Shown one piece after another: positions 25,337 to 33,870 of a stretch of DNA of 64,000 nt. The stretch is taken from assembly GCF_907177275.1 (NCBI RefSeq), contig NZ_CAJSLV010000043.1, positions 1-64,000 on the forward strand, read 5' to 3'. This DNA is from Actinacidiphila cocklensis (GTDB lineage: Bacteria > Actinomycetota > Actinomycetes > Streptomycetales > Streptomycetaceae). How positions within the stretch are numbered: the stretch's first letter is position 1; every line of letters begins with the position of its first letter. The translations under genes and the position numbers were made by a program. The notes beneath the pieces are model-generated. The model was not told the DNA's origin. It saw only the letters and a list, made by a program, of their open reading frames with translations, and did no database searches.

Positions 25337-26102
25337 AGTGTCCTCTGTTCTCTCGGTCTCTCCAGTGAAGACCGGCGAAGAACACTGGTTGTGACAGTGT
25401 TCGCGGACCCTTGTGCGGTTCGCCCGTGGGCCGGTCGGCGTCACTGAGGAGGACCTGCTCCAGACGTGCCAGGTCACCTTCCTGCGCGGCGGCGAGGAAC
25501 GCCTGCACGAAACGGCGGTGCGTGAGGGAATCCACGGTTTGCCGCCGGCGCTGTTCAGCCAGACGCTGTTGTGCCCGTGTGACCTGCTGCCTCGTGTTGA
25601 CGACGCTGAGGTGCAGGAGCCCGGCGATCCGGTCGTAGGGGTACCCGAACCCCTCCCGGAGGACGTAGGCGGCCCGCTGCCGGGGCGTCAGCGTCTCCAG
25701 GAGCAGGGTGACCGCCCGCTCCAGGTTGTCCTGGCGTTCGGCCACCACGTCCGGGGTGGCGGCGTTGTCCGGTGGTTCCGGAAGCCACGGGGTGGCGCAG
25801 TACTCCCGCCGTCTGCGAGCGGACTGGAGTACGTTGATCGCCGCCCGGACGGTGATCGTCCGGAGGAATGCCGAGGAGCTGCGTACGGCCGTGCGGTCGG
25901 TGCGCTGCAGCCGGAGCCATACGTCCTGGAGGACGTCTTCGGCCTCGCTCGCGTTGCCGAGGATGCGGTAGGCGATGTTGATCAATGACGGCCGCGCCCG
26001 GAGGAACTCGGACGCCGCGTCCTCCAGGTCGTCGATGGCCGAGGTCGCCGCGCCACCGTCCGACACCGGTATGCGTGTGGCTTCTCTCAGGTACGTGTCC
26101 AC
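25329..26102 (-). CDS. ECF41-group sigma factor lacking the SnoaL-like domain
   Basis: 257 residues from a GTG with AAGGAG well placed. Sigma regions 2 (LINIAYRILGNASEAEDVLQ) and 4 (AYVLREGFGYPYDRIAGLLH) are intact and WLPEP (106-110) marks it as ECF41-like. After region 4 it keeps only the linker helix (LTHRRFVQAFLAAAQEGDLA, the same helix as in the SigJ-like factor at 14955). It then ends in ~40 unrelated residues; the DGGGR and NPDKL signatures and the whole SnoaL-like fold are absent. Those last codons carry the promoter of the next gene. Loss of the regulatory domain could give an unregulated or inactive factor. Start-side residues 1-30 are poorly conserved. Confidence 0.85.
   Translation of the reverse strand: MDTYLREATRIPVSDGGAATSAIDDLEDAASEFLRARPSLINIAYRILGNASEAEDVLQDVWLRLQRTDRTAVRSSSAFLRTITVRAAINVLQSARRRREYCATPWLPEPPDNAATPDVVAERQDNLERAVTLLLETLTPRQRAAYVLREGFGYPYDRIAGLLHLSVVNTRQQVTRAQQRLAEQRRRQTVDSLTHRRFVQAFLAAAQEGDLARLEQVLLSDADRPTGEPHKGPRTLSQPVFFAGLHWRDRENRGHCA
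25370..25396 (-). promoter_or_regulatory. ECF41-type promoter of the NDH-2-like gene
   Basis: Minus strand: TGTCACA, 16 bases, GGTC, exact, embedded in the 3' coding end of the second ECF41 sigma gene; 34 bases from the -10 to the GTG start. Confidence 0.82.
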
Positions 26103-26264
26103 GGTCGGCTCCTTCGCTGGGTGGGTCAGCGGCCTCAATCGCCGCTGGGACCAACCTCGCCCGGCAGCTCGGCAACCGCGCCATTGACCGTGCGTGGGAC
26201 CTGCGTGGTGCTCCATGGTGATGCCGTGGTGGAACCATGGCCGCGTACCCCCGGAGCCGGTGGC

Positions 26265-29036
26265 TCAGGACGTGGTCGCCGTGTCTTCGAGCTGCACCGG
26301 GTCGATGTCCTTGCGCGAGGAGATTCCCAGCTTCGCGAACACCTTGCGCAGGTGCCATTCGACTGTGTGGGGGCTGAGGAACAGCCGGGCACCGATCTCC
26401 GGGTTCGTGAAACCCTCCTGGGCAAGTCGTGCGATCTCGGCCTCTTTCGCCGTGAGGACGGCCGGCGTCGCCGGGGCGCGTTCGTGCACCTTCACGCCCG
26501 CGGCCTGCAGTTCCCGCCGCGCACGCTCCGCGAATGCCTCGGCCCCCGCATCGCTGAGCATCTCGTATGCCTCGCTCAGCTGGATACGAGCCTCCTTCCG
26601 CCGCTGCTTCGAGCGGAGCCACTCGCCGTAGCGGAGCCGCGCCCTGGCGCTGTCCATCCGGGTCCCTGCGGTGTCGAGCTGCTCGATCCCTTCCCGGTGC
26701 AGGCCGTCGGCGGTCCGCCCTACGCTCAGGAGGGCACGGGTGGCGGCGGAGATGCCACGCGCCCAGGCGGTTCCGCTGACCTGGGCCATCTCCTCGATCG
26801 TCCGCACGGCCTCGGCTGCGTGGGCTGCCCGTCCCAGTCGTACGGCCGCTTCGACAAATTCCACCCGGGACTGGAGGGACAATCCGAGTTCCTGCGGGTT
26901 CTCGCATCCGCGCTCGGCGGAGACGTAGGCCTCTTCGTATCGGCCGAGGCCGTTGCAGAGGACTGCCGACGCCCACTGCGTAGCGGTCGTCACTTTGCCC
27001 TCCGCCTGCAGGAGACGGTCGTGCGTGACCGTTTCGATCGCCTCCCGGGCCAGGGCCTCCCGTCCCTTGAAGGACTCCACGAGAAGTGCTCCGTAATGGG
27101 CGAAGAAGCTGCTGCCCGTGGCTTCACCGATCGCGTCCGCTTCCACGGCAAGGGAGGCGGCGCCGCGAAGGTCACCGGCGAACACCCGGTTCGACAGGCG
27201 CAGCAGGAGCGCGGAGGGCAGCACGGCGAGCGCTCCGTTGCTGCGGGCGAGGTCGACCAACCGCGCCGAGAGCTCGGACCAGGCGTCGAAGTCCCAGGTG
27301 CTGTGCGCCATCCGGCACACGAGCGGAAGCCAGCCCAGGGCCTCCTCCCGTGAGACACTTTCCGTCCGGAACGTGGCCACGGCCTCAAGGATGACCGGCG
27401 CGCCCACGGCGTATCCGTCGGTGACCGCCCGGGCGATACCGGTCAGCAGAAGCCCCTCACGGCTCCCGGTGTCGACGTGGCCGGGCGCGCTCAGCACCGC
27501 CTCGGCAACGTCGCAGACTCCGCCGGTGGCCAGCCGGCCCGCGGTCAGGGCCGCGTAGATGGCGTCGCGGTATGTCTGGACGGCGAGTTCGGAGTCGTAC
27601 GGCTGGAGCCGCCTGGCCGCTTCGAGCAGCAGCGGCAGTCCGGCGCTGGCGCTCTTGGCCGCGGACATGATCTGTCCTCGGAGGAGCGTCGCCTGCCCTT
27701 CTGCGGCCTCGTCGAGACGGCTCAGTTCCGCCGCATCGACCAATTCCAGTGCCGCGTCGAAAGCGCCCGCCTGGTATGTGGCCTGCGCCGTGGCCAATGC
27801 CCTGGCTCCGCGCCGTGCCGGATCCGGAGTGAGTTCGGTGGCCCGGTACAGGAAGGCCGCCGCCGCAGCGATCCCGCCACGCCGTTGCGCCCGCTCGGCG
27901 GATCCCTCCAGTTCGGCAGCGACCGCCTCGTCCGGTTCCGCTGTTGCGCTCGCCAGGTGCCACACGCGACGTTCGGGATCCAGTCCGACGTCGATCGAGT
28001 CGGCCAGAGCCTTGTGCACGCGCCGCTGTTCCTCGAAGCCGACGGCGCGGTACGCCGCGGAGCGAACCAGCGGGTGCCGAAAGCGCACCCATGTGCCGAG
28101 GATGAGCAGGCCCGACGCCTCGGCTTGGGTCAGGGCGGTGTCCACGCAGATGCCCAGGCGCTCGGCAGCGCGGCGCAGCAACGCCACGTCACCGATAGGC
28201 TCGATCGCGGCGATGAGAAGCAACTGCTGCGTCTCGGCCGGAAGTGACCGGATCCGCCGGAGGAAGCCCGTCTCGATCTGGCTGGACAGAGGCCGCGCCT
28301 CGGGTCCACCGAATCCTCCGGCCATTTCGACGGCGGTCAGGCCTCGCGGCAGCTCCAGCAGGGCCAGCGGATTGCCGCGCGTCTCGGCGACGATACGGTC
28401 CCGCACACGCCGGTCGAGCGGTCCGGTGACGACTGCGTCGAGGAGCCGGTGGGAATCGCGCTCGTCCAGTCCACGGACCGGTAGCTCCGGCAGGTCGGCG
28501 AGGATCTCGCGCGAGCCGGACTCACGGACGGCCAGAACGAGCAGAACCGATTCAGCCAGCAGCCGACGAGCCACGAACTCCAGAGTCTGGGCGGATACAC
28601 GGTCCAGCCACTGCGCGTCGTCGACCAGGCAGAGCAACGGCTCCTCGCCGCCTGCTTCGGCAAGGAGGGTCAGGACGGCCAGGCTCACCAGAAACCGGTC
28701 AGGGGCGTCGCCGGCCTGCATACCGAACGCCGTGCGCAGTGCGTTCCGCTGCGGCTCGGGAAGAGCGTCGAGGCGGGGCAGCAGCGGAGCGCACAGTTGG
28801 TGCAGCCCGGCGTAGGAGAGCTCCATCTCGGATTGCACCCCGGCCGCCCTGACGACGCGGCATCCGACCGCTTGGTCGAGCAGGTGGTTCAGCAGCTCGG
28901 TCTTCCCGATTCCCGCCTCACCGCGCACCACGAGGACGCCGCTTCGCCCGGCCCTGGCCTGCGTGAGGAGGCCATCGAGGACCCTGCACTCCTCCCGCCG
29001 CCCGATGAGCTCAGTTCCTGCTCCACCTCTCGCCAT
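26265..29036 (-). CDS. LAL-type LuxR family transcriptional regulator
   Basis: 923 residues. Walker A GEAGIGKT lies near residue 40, Walker B is LLCLVDDAQWLD, then come a TPR-like middle and the C-terminal LuxR helix-turn-helix (LTAKEAEIARLAQEGFTNPE; SPHTVEWHLRKVFAKLGI). GGGAGG precedes the ATG by five bases. It is the third LAL paralogue of the window, directly upstream of the truncated ECF41 sigma gene and on the same strand (162 bases apart). It could be co-transcribed with or control that gene. The stop is followed only by short sequence before the sigma start. Confidence 0.9.
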   Translation of the reverse strand: MARGGAGTELIGRREECRVLDGLLTQARAGRSGVLVVRGEAGIGKTELLNHLLDQAVGCRVVRAAGVQSEMELSYAGLHQLCAPLLPRLDALPEPQRNALRTAFGMQAGDAPDRFLVSLAVLTLLAEAGGEEPLLCLVDDAQWLDRVSAQTLEFVARRLLAESVLLVLAVRESGSREILADLPELPVRGLDERDSHRLLDAVVTGPLDRRVRDRIVAETRGNPLALLELPRGLTAVEMAGGFGGPEARPLSSQIETGFLRRIRSLPAETQQLLLIAAIEPIGDVALLRRAAERLGICVDTALTQAEASGLLILGTWVRFRHPLVRSAAYRAVGFEEQRRVHKALADSIDVGLDPERRVWHLASATAEPDEAVAAELEGSAERAQRRGGIAAAAAFLYRATELTPDPARRGARALATAQATYQAGAFDAALELVDAAELSRLDEAAEGQATLLRGQIMSAAKSASAGLPLLLEAARRLQPYDSELAVQTYRDAIYAALTAGRLATGGVCDVAEAVLSAPGHVDTGSREGLLLTGIARAVTDGYAVGAPVILEAVATFRTESVSREEALGWLPLVCRMAHSTWDFDAWSELSARLVDLARSNGALAVLPSALLLRLSNRVFAGDLRGAASLAVEADAIGEATGSSFFAHYGALLVESFKGREALAREAIETVTHDRLLQAEGKVTTATQWASAVLCNGLGRYEEAYVSAERGCENPQELGLSLQSRVEFVEAAVRLGRAAHAAEAVRTIEEMAQVSGTAWARGISAATRALLSVGRTADGLHREGIEQLDTAGTRMDSARARLRYGEWLRSKQRRKEARIQLSEAYEMLSDAGAEAFAERARRELQAAGVKVHERAPATPAVLTAKEAEIARLAQEGFTNPEIGARLFLSPHTVEWHLRKVFAKLGISSRKDIDPVQLEDTATTS

Positions 29037-29399
29037 GGCAGCCTCCCGGCCGCCACGATACCCGGCTGTTCAGCGCCCGCCACGCGTGTCTCAAAACCGC
29101 GGATTCCTCGGTTCACCTTTCCGTCCGGCAGCACTCGATCCGCTCCCGTCCCTCCCGGTCCGACGCCGTCGCACCGCCGCACGCACCCTCCTCACCTCGG
29201 CATTTCCCCCGAAGGGACGCGAAGCGCGAGCGGGACGAGCGACGGCGAGGCTTCTCGTACCCACGTACCGGCCGCAGCTGCGGGTGGCCGGAAGACGCTG
29301 CGACCGGCCTGCGCGACACCCGGGCGCCTGGTGCGCGCCGGCCACCGCCAACGATCACCACGACCGGCGAACCCGTACGGGCGGGGCACCAGGCGGAGG
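29037..29399. other. Intergenic region, no gene seen
   Basis: 363 bases between the LAL gene start and the DUF427 gene stop. Open frames here are shadows with poor composition. On the plus strand TGTCTCA, 16 bases, GGTT occurs at about 29087, but no plus-strand gene follows. I see no RNA gene or strong hairpin. Confidence 0.5.
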
Positions 29400-30176
29400 T
29401 CACCGGGTGGAGTCGGTGGACTTCGGCAGCAGGAAACCGTCGACGTACAGATCGACATGCTCGTTGTAGAACGCGGTGAGCCCGGCGATGCGGTTGGCGT
29501 GGATGGTCGGGAGGTCGTACGTCCAGGCAATGTCCTCGTGGGAAGCGGTGGCGCTGTCGAACGACCAGTAACTGCTGGTCGTTCCTTTGTACGGGCATCG
29601 GGTCACCGTGTCCGAACGCCGCAACCGGGACCAGTCGACGTCCATGGGGTTGAGGTAGTAGCGGGTCGGCAGGCCGGTCTCGAACAGCTTCACGCACCCG
29701 ACGGCCTCTGCCAGCACGGCACCGTCCGACTCGACACGGACGCTGCTGCTGGAACGCAGGGCGTCCACGCGGGAGTACGGGCTCCGGGGATGAACGAAGA
29801 CCGGCTCTTCCTCCTCGAACCACGCGTCCAGCGCCTCCCACTCGAAGCGCACGGTGTCGCGCAGAGGTCCCGGAGCGCCCTCCCCCCAGACCCACCCGGC
29901 CCCCGCACGGATCTCCGGACCTACCTGCAGGGTGTGACGGTGCGCGGGGCCGGCACCGAGTTGCTCCGTGTGCTTGTCGTCGTGGAGCACGCCGTCCACC
30001 AGGTCCTCGATCGGGATGCTGAACTGGGGGTACGCCTGCCATTCCCACACGTACAGCGCGCGGCGCGTGTCGAAGGCGACCCGACCACCGATCATTCCCC
30101 GGATACGGCGGGGAACGGGCTCGACATGGCCGATCGGGACGATGAGGCTCGGGTGCAGGACACTTTCGGTTGCCAT
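29400..30176 (-). CDS. DUF427 domain protein (two copies)
   Basis: 258 residues holding two tandem DUF427 units. The first is around GGRVAFDTRRALYVWEWQAY (residues 25-100). The second has the characteristic block VRVESDGAVLAEAVGCVKLF, then GLPTRYYLNPMDVDWSRLRR and CPYKGTTSSYWSF (residues 125-235), ending IAGLTAFYNEHVDLYVDG. The biochemical function of DUF427 is not established; the fold is beta-rich and often appears near oxidoreductases. GAGGTGATC lies before the ATG. The cupin gene upstream on the same strand is separated by a strong hairpin. No ECF41-type promoter is found directly before this gene, so membership of the regulon is open. Confidence 0.88.
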   Translation of the reverse strand: MATESVLHPSLIVPIGHVEPVPRRIRGMIGGRVAFDTRRALYVWEWQAYPQFSIPIEDLVDGVLHDDKHTEQLGAGPAHRHTLQVGPEIRAGAGWVWGEGAPGPLRDTVRFEWEALDAWFEEEEPVFVHPRSPYSRVDALRSSSSVRVESDGAVLAEAVGCVKLFETGLPTRYYLNPMDVDWSRLRRSDTVTRCPYKGTTSSYWSFDSATASHEDIAWTYDLPTIHANRIAGLTAFYNEHVDLYVDGFLLPKSTDSTR

Positions 30177-30300
30177 AGTGATCACCTCGTGTTCGCTGTG
30201 GTGTGCTCGCCCGGCCTGGTGGCTGTCCTGGAAGCCGGGGGCTCTCATGTCAGAACTCCCGTACTGGCCAAACGTCCCCAGTCCGGGACCCCGGGAGTGC

Positions 30301-30350
30301 CGGCATGCCGCCGTCCGCCGCCCGAGCGGGAGGCGGACGGCGGCATGCCG
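30301..30350 (-). terminator. Perfect 19-bp inverted repeat after the cupin gene
   Basis: Arms of 19 bases around a 12-base loop, starting 7 bases past the cupin stop. Strong factor-independent-type stem without a T tract. It separates the cupin transcript from the DUF427 gene. Confidence 0.7.
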
Positions 30351-30356
30351 CGAAGA

Positions 30357-30824
30357 TCAGGCATGGGGCCGCGGGGCGCGCAGGTGGGCACGCCTGTCCA
30401 GCTCCTCCTCGTCGACGAGTTCGAGCATGGGTTTGCCAGGGGCGCACATCATCGTGACGACGAACTCGGTCCTCTCGTCGGACAGGGCGTTGCCGTCCTG
30501 GTAGTGGATGGGGTCGCCGCCGGGCTCCCAGAACGTGCCGCCGGCTTCGACGACCCGCTCGGGCTCGCCCTCGAGTTCGAAGCGCACCGCGCCCTTGATG
30601 ACGTAGCCGAACGCCGGGCCGGAGTGTCGGTGCGGCGGGGTGCCGGGGTCACCGGGCTCCCACTGAACGTGGATGGTCATCGCCGAGGCACCGTCGGGAA
30701 TGGTGATCGGAGAGGCGTCCTGGAGCATCTTCGCCGCTCGTGTCCAGCTCGGGCCGTCCTCGCCGACGGTTCCGCCACCGTGGGCGCCGTGGGCGCCGTG
30801 GGCGTGCTGTGAATTCTCCGACAT
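30357..30824 (-). CDS. Cupin-domain protein
   Basis: 155 residues. Cupin motif one: GTPPHRHSGPAFGYVIKGAV (His-x-His and downstream ligand); motif two around GGTFWEPGGDPIHYQDGNAL with the last His. The N-terminus has a short His/Ala/Gly repeat (HAHGAHGAHGGG) that might bind metal. Likely a small metal-binding oxygenase, isomerase or sensor; the substrate is unknown. GGAAAGG precedes the ATG. An exact ECF41-type promoter lies at 30922-30948, so this cupin is a direct regulon member, unlike the cupin at 18411. Confidence 0.87.
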   Translation of the reverse strand: MSENSQHAHGAHGAHGGGTVGEDGPSWTRAAKMLQDASPITIPDGASAMTIHVQWEPGDPGTPPHRHSGPAFGYVIKGAVRFELEGEPERVVEAGGTFWEPGGDPIHYQDGNALSDERTEFVVTMMCAPGKPMLELVDEEELDRRAHLRAPRPHA

Positions 30825-30921
30825 GGAGTCACACCTTTCCTTATTCCACCGTGGTCCTGTGCGGCATCTCCCGCCGCCACGGTGTTCTTGCGTCCGGTCA
30901 TGAAGACCGCTCGACCCTCCT

Positions 30922-30948
30922 GACCGGGTCTCCGGTGGATCTGTGACA
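30922..30948 (-). promoter_or_regulatory. ECF41-type promoter of the cupin gene
   Basis: Minus strand: TGTCACA, 16 bases, GGTC, exact; about 98 bases from the -10 to the ATG. The first nine spacer bases match those of the ferritin-like promoter at 13715-13741. Confidence 0.8.
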
Positions 30949-31028
30949 GGGCAGACGCTCGCCCTCGCCCATCACCGATCCCCGCACCTGATGCGCGGCA
31001 AGGCCGGTACCTGCGCCCTGTGACGCCG

Positions 31029-31661
31029 TCAGTGAGGCATGAGCAGCATCACGGCCGTCCCCAGCGCCATCGCCCCATCGCGCAGGTGACCGTACGGGCC
31101 GTCCGTCGCCGCAGCGCGGTGCGCGGTGTCCGCGGCGGACCACGGAGGGGGCAGCGGATTCAACCACCTCATTGCGTAGACGAGGAGATAGAGCGTCAGC
31201 AGTACGGTGATCGCGTCAGCCGTTGCCGGGGCAGCCGCGGCGTGGGCGACAGCCGCAGCATGATGCGTCACCGGGACGCTCCCGGCCAGGGCGTCGGGGG
31301 GAAGGACCATCCGGCCGTCGGGCATCCGCGGCATCCAGGCCATCGCCGCCATGCCGACCGCAAGTGGCAGCCAGCCGGCGATGGCCGCCACCGCGTGCCC
31401 GGTGCGGCGGTGGAGCGCGGTCAGCGGGAACCACAGGGCGGCTGCCGTGAAGAGCACCGCCATGGTCGGACCTGACAGCCAGCGGTGGAGGTTCCACGGC
31501 ATCGCCGACATGGCCACGGCCATCACGGCGTGCAGGAGGTGGTCCACCCGGTTCCGGCGCCCCATCCCCGCCTGCCGGATGCCGTGCAGTAACGCGTGCA
31601 ACGCCACCAGCAAGAAGAGCGTCGTCAGTATGCAGCGCACAACGCCGACGGGAGTGTCCAT
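31029..31661 (-). CDS. DUF5134 family membrane protein
   Basis: 210 residues with five or six hydrophobic helices (CILTTLFLLVALHALLHGI; HLLHAVMAVAMSAMPWN; MAVLFTAAALWFPLTAL; IAGWLPLAVGMAAMAWM; ITVLLTLYLLVYAMRWL). His- and Met-rich loops (MAWMPRMPDGRM, HHAAAVAHAAAAP) suggest copper handling. DUF5134 members often neighbour copper-related or M56 peptidase genes in actinomycetes, though none is adjacent here. The ribosome site is weak and the start could be slightly downstream. No ECF41-type promoter was found for it. Confidence 0.75.
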   Translation of the reverse strand: MDTPVGVVRCILTTLFLLVALHALLHGIRQAGMGRRNRVDHLLHAVMAVAMSAMPWNLHRWLSGPTMAVLFTAAALWFPLTALHRRTGHAVAAIAGWLPLAVGMAAMAWMPRMPDGRMVLPPDALAGSVPVTHHAAAVAHAAAAPATADAITVLLTLYLLVYAMRWLNPLPPPWSAADTAHRAAATDGPYGHLRDGAMALGTAVMLLMPH

Positions 31662-31984
31662 GGGGCACGTCAGGTGGCGGGACGCTTGGCCACGCTACCG
31701 CCCGACTCGCGAGTCGCGCCGCACGCGGCCCCACCCGTCCTTCCCCGCCGTCCCTCCTGCCGGCCGTGGCCGGGGGCGAAGTGGTCCTGTACCGGCGTCT
31801 CATCTGACACTGGGTGCGCCTTTCCTCATACGTGTCTGTTCACGTTCCTGACCGGGTGAGCGAGCGGTTCGTGACATGGCACGGCCCCGAAGAGTGGAGC
31901 CACGGGCTCGGCGGGTGCCCCGTCCTGCCGCCCGCAGTCAGCCGGCGGGCTCGGCGGCGTGACCGGGGATCCCGACAGGTCCCG

Positions 31985-32011
31985 TGTCACAAACCGCGGC
32001 CTGACCTGGTC
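31985..32011 (+). promoter_or_regulatory. ECF41-type promoter of the intact flavoprotein gene
   Basis: TGTCACA, 16 bases, GGTC, exact; 36 bases to the GTG. The remaining ~320 bases back to the DUF5134 gene show no gene or hairpin that I can support. Confidence 0.83.
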
Positions 32012-32046
32012 CTTGCCATTGACCACCCAAAGAGACGGGAGCACTC

Positions 32047-33777
32047 GTGCCTATCACCGAACGACGTCTTTCCACCACGGTGCTGGTGATCGGCACCGGC
32101 GGGGCCGGCCTGAGGGCGGCGATCGAGCTGGCGGAGGCCGGCGTCGATGTGCTTGCCGTCGGCAAACGTCCCAAGGAGGACACCCACACCTCCCTTGCCG
32201 CCGGCGGGATCAACGCCGCCCTGGCCACCATGGACCCCGAGGACAGCTGGCAGCAACACGCCGCGGACACCCTCAAGGAGAGTTACCTGCTTGCCGACCC
32301 CCGCACGGTCGAGATCGTCACTCAGGGCGCGGCCCGCGGCATCGATGACCTGGAGCGGTACGGCATGGCCTTCGCCCGCGAGGAGGACGGCCGGATCTCG
32401 CAGCGCTTCTTCGGCGCCCACACGTTCCGCCGCACCGCCTTCGCCGGCGACTACACCGGCCTGGAGATCCAGCGCACGCTCATCCGGCGGGCGAGCCAGC
32501 TGCGCATACCCGTACTCGACAGCGTCTACATCACCCGCCTCCTGGTCCATGACGGTGCCGTCTTCGGGGCCTACGGCTTCGACCTCACCAACGGCGCCCG
32601 TCACCTGGTTCACGCGGACGCCGTCATCCTCGCGGCCGGCGGGCATACGCGCATCTGGCGGCGCACCTCCTCGCGGCGCGACGAGAACACCGGCGACTCG
32701 TTCCGCCTGGCCGCAGAAGCGGGAGCCCGGCTGCGTGACCCCGAACTGGTGCAGTTCCACCCCTCCGGCATCCTCGAACCGGAGAACGCCGCCGGCACCC
32801 TGGTCAGTGAGGCGGCCCGCGGCGAGGGCGGCGTCCTGCGCAACATCCTCGGCGAGCGGTACATGAGCCGCTACGACCCCCAGCGCATGGAACTGTCCAC
32901 GCGCGACCGGGTGGCTCTGGCCTCCTACACCGAGATCAAGGAAGGCCGCGCCACCCCCAACGGTGGGGTGTGGCTCGACGTCTCCCACCTCCCCCGCCAG
33001 ACGATCATGAACCGGCTCCCCCGGGTCTACCAGACGCTCCTCGACCTGCAGATGCTCGACATCACCCGCGACCCCATCGAGGTCGCCCCCACGGCCCACT
33101 ACTCGATGGGCGGCGTCTGGGTCCGCCCCGAGGACCACAGCACCGATGTCCACGGCCTGTACGCCATCGGCGAGGCCTCCAGCGGCCTGCACGGGGCCAA
33201 CCGCCTCGGTGGCAACAGCCTCATCGAGCTCCTCGTCTACGGCCGCATCACCGGCCAGGCGGCCGCAGCCTACTCGGAGTCCCTGACCGCGCAGCCCCGG
33301 TCCACGGCCGCCGTGGCCCAGGCCCGGGCCGAAGTCGACGAACTGCTCTCCGCCGACGGACCCGAGAACGTCCGCGCCCTTCAGCGAGCCATCCGGAACA
33401 CCATGACCGAGCACGCCGGCGTCGTCCGTGACGAACAAGGTCTGCGCGCCGGGCTCACGGAACTGGACACCATCGAGAAGCGGATGGAGAACGTCGGAGT
33501 CCACCCCGACATCGCCGGCTTCCAGGACCTGGCCCACGCCTTCGACCTCAAGTCGGCGGCCCTGGCGGCCCGCGCGACCCTGGAAGCCGCGCTGGAACGA
33601 CGGGAGACCCGCGGTTGTCACAACCGCAGTGACTTCCCCGACATGGATCCCGCTCTGCGCGTCAATCTCGTCTGGTCCCTGACGACCGGAATCACCCGGG
33701 AGACCATTCCGCCCGCTGCGGGAGAGATCGCCTCCCTCATGACAGATGTCACCACCGAGGGGAAACTCATGGAATAG
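32047..33777 (+). CDS. SdhA/FrdA-like FAD-binding dehydrogenase, isolated flavoprotein subunit
   Basis: 576 residues. FAD site: TTVLVIGTGGAGLRAAIELA. EDTHTSLAAGGINAAL contains His47, aligned with the His that covalently binds FAD in succinate dehydrogenase/fumarate reductase; L-aspartate oxidases lack it. VQFHPSGI, YSMGGVWV and HGANRLGGNSLIELLVYG are substrate- and FAD-site motifs of SdhA/FrdA. The C-terminal helical domain is present. There is no iron-sulfur subunit or membrane anchor gene nearby, so it must use another electron partner or act alone. The GTG follows GGGAG. An exact ECF41-type promoter precedes it, and a decayed copy lies at 8073-8397. Confidence 0.9.
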   Translation: MPITERRLSTTVLVIGTGGAGLRAAIELAEAGVDVLAVGKRPKEDTHTSLAAGGINAALATMDPEDSWQQHAADTLKESYLLADPRTVEIVTQGAARGIDDLERYGMAFAREEDGRISQRFFGAHTFRRTAFAGDYTGLEIQRTLIRRASQLRIPVLDSVYITRLLVHDGAVFGAYGFDLTNGARHLVHADAVILAAGGHTRIWRRTSSRRDENTGDSFRLAAEAGARLRDPELVQFHPSGILEPENAAGTLVSEAARGEGGVLRNILGERYMSRYDPQRMELSTRDRVALASYTEIKEGRATPNGGVWLDVSHLPRQTIMNRLPRVYQTLLDLQMLDITRDPIEVAPTAHYSMGGVWVRPEDHSTDVHGLYAIGEASSGLHGANRLGGNSLIELLVYGRITGQAAAAYSESLTAQPRSTAAVAQARAEVDELLSADGPENVRALQRAIRNTMTEHAGVVRDEQGLRAGLTELDTIEKRMENVGVHPDIAGFQDLAHAFDLKSAALAARATLEAALERRETRGCHNRSDFPDMDPALRVNLVWSLTTGITRETIPPAAGEIASLMTDVTTEGKLME

Positions 33778-33870
33778 CTGTCGCCGGCCCTGAGAAGCGC
33801 CGGGCACACCGGGACCCTTCCACGGAAGGTGAGCACGGTTGCCCGGCAGCGCCGACGGACCGTCGGGTTC

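Noticed and set aside
29087-29113. TGTCTCA, 16 bases, GGTT on the plus strand upstream of the third LAL gene
   Set aside because: One mismatch in each box and no plus-strand gene follows; not enough to call a promoter.
33614-33640. TGTCACA within a near-palindrome (GCGGTTGT, CACAACCGC) inside the flavoprotein gene
   Set aside because: The -10 position reads CGAC and it lies within coding sequence; treated as chance or an unrelated repeat.
32047-33777. Annotation of the flavoprotein as L-aspartate oxidase (NadB)
   Set aside because: It keeps the His aligned with the covalent FAD site and HGANRLGGNSL-type motifs of SdhA/FrdA, and no nadA or nadC gene is near.
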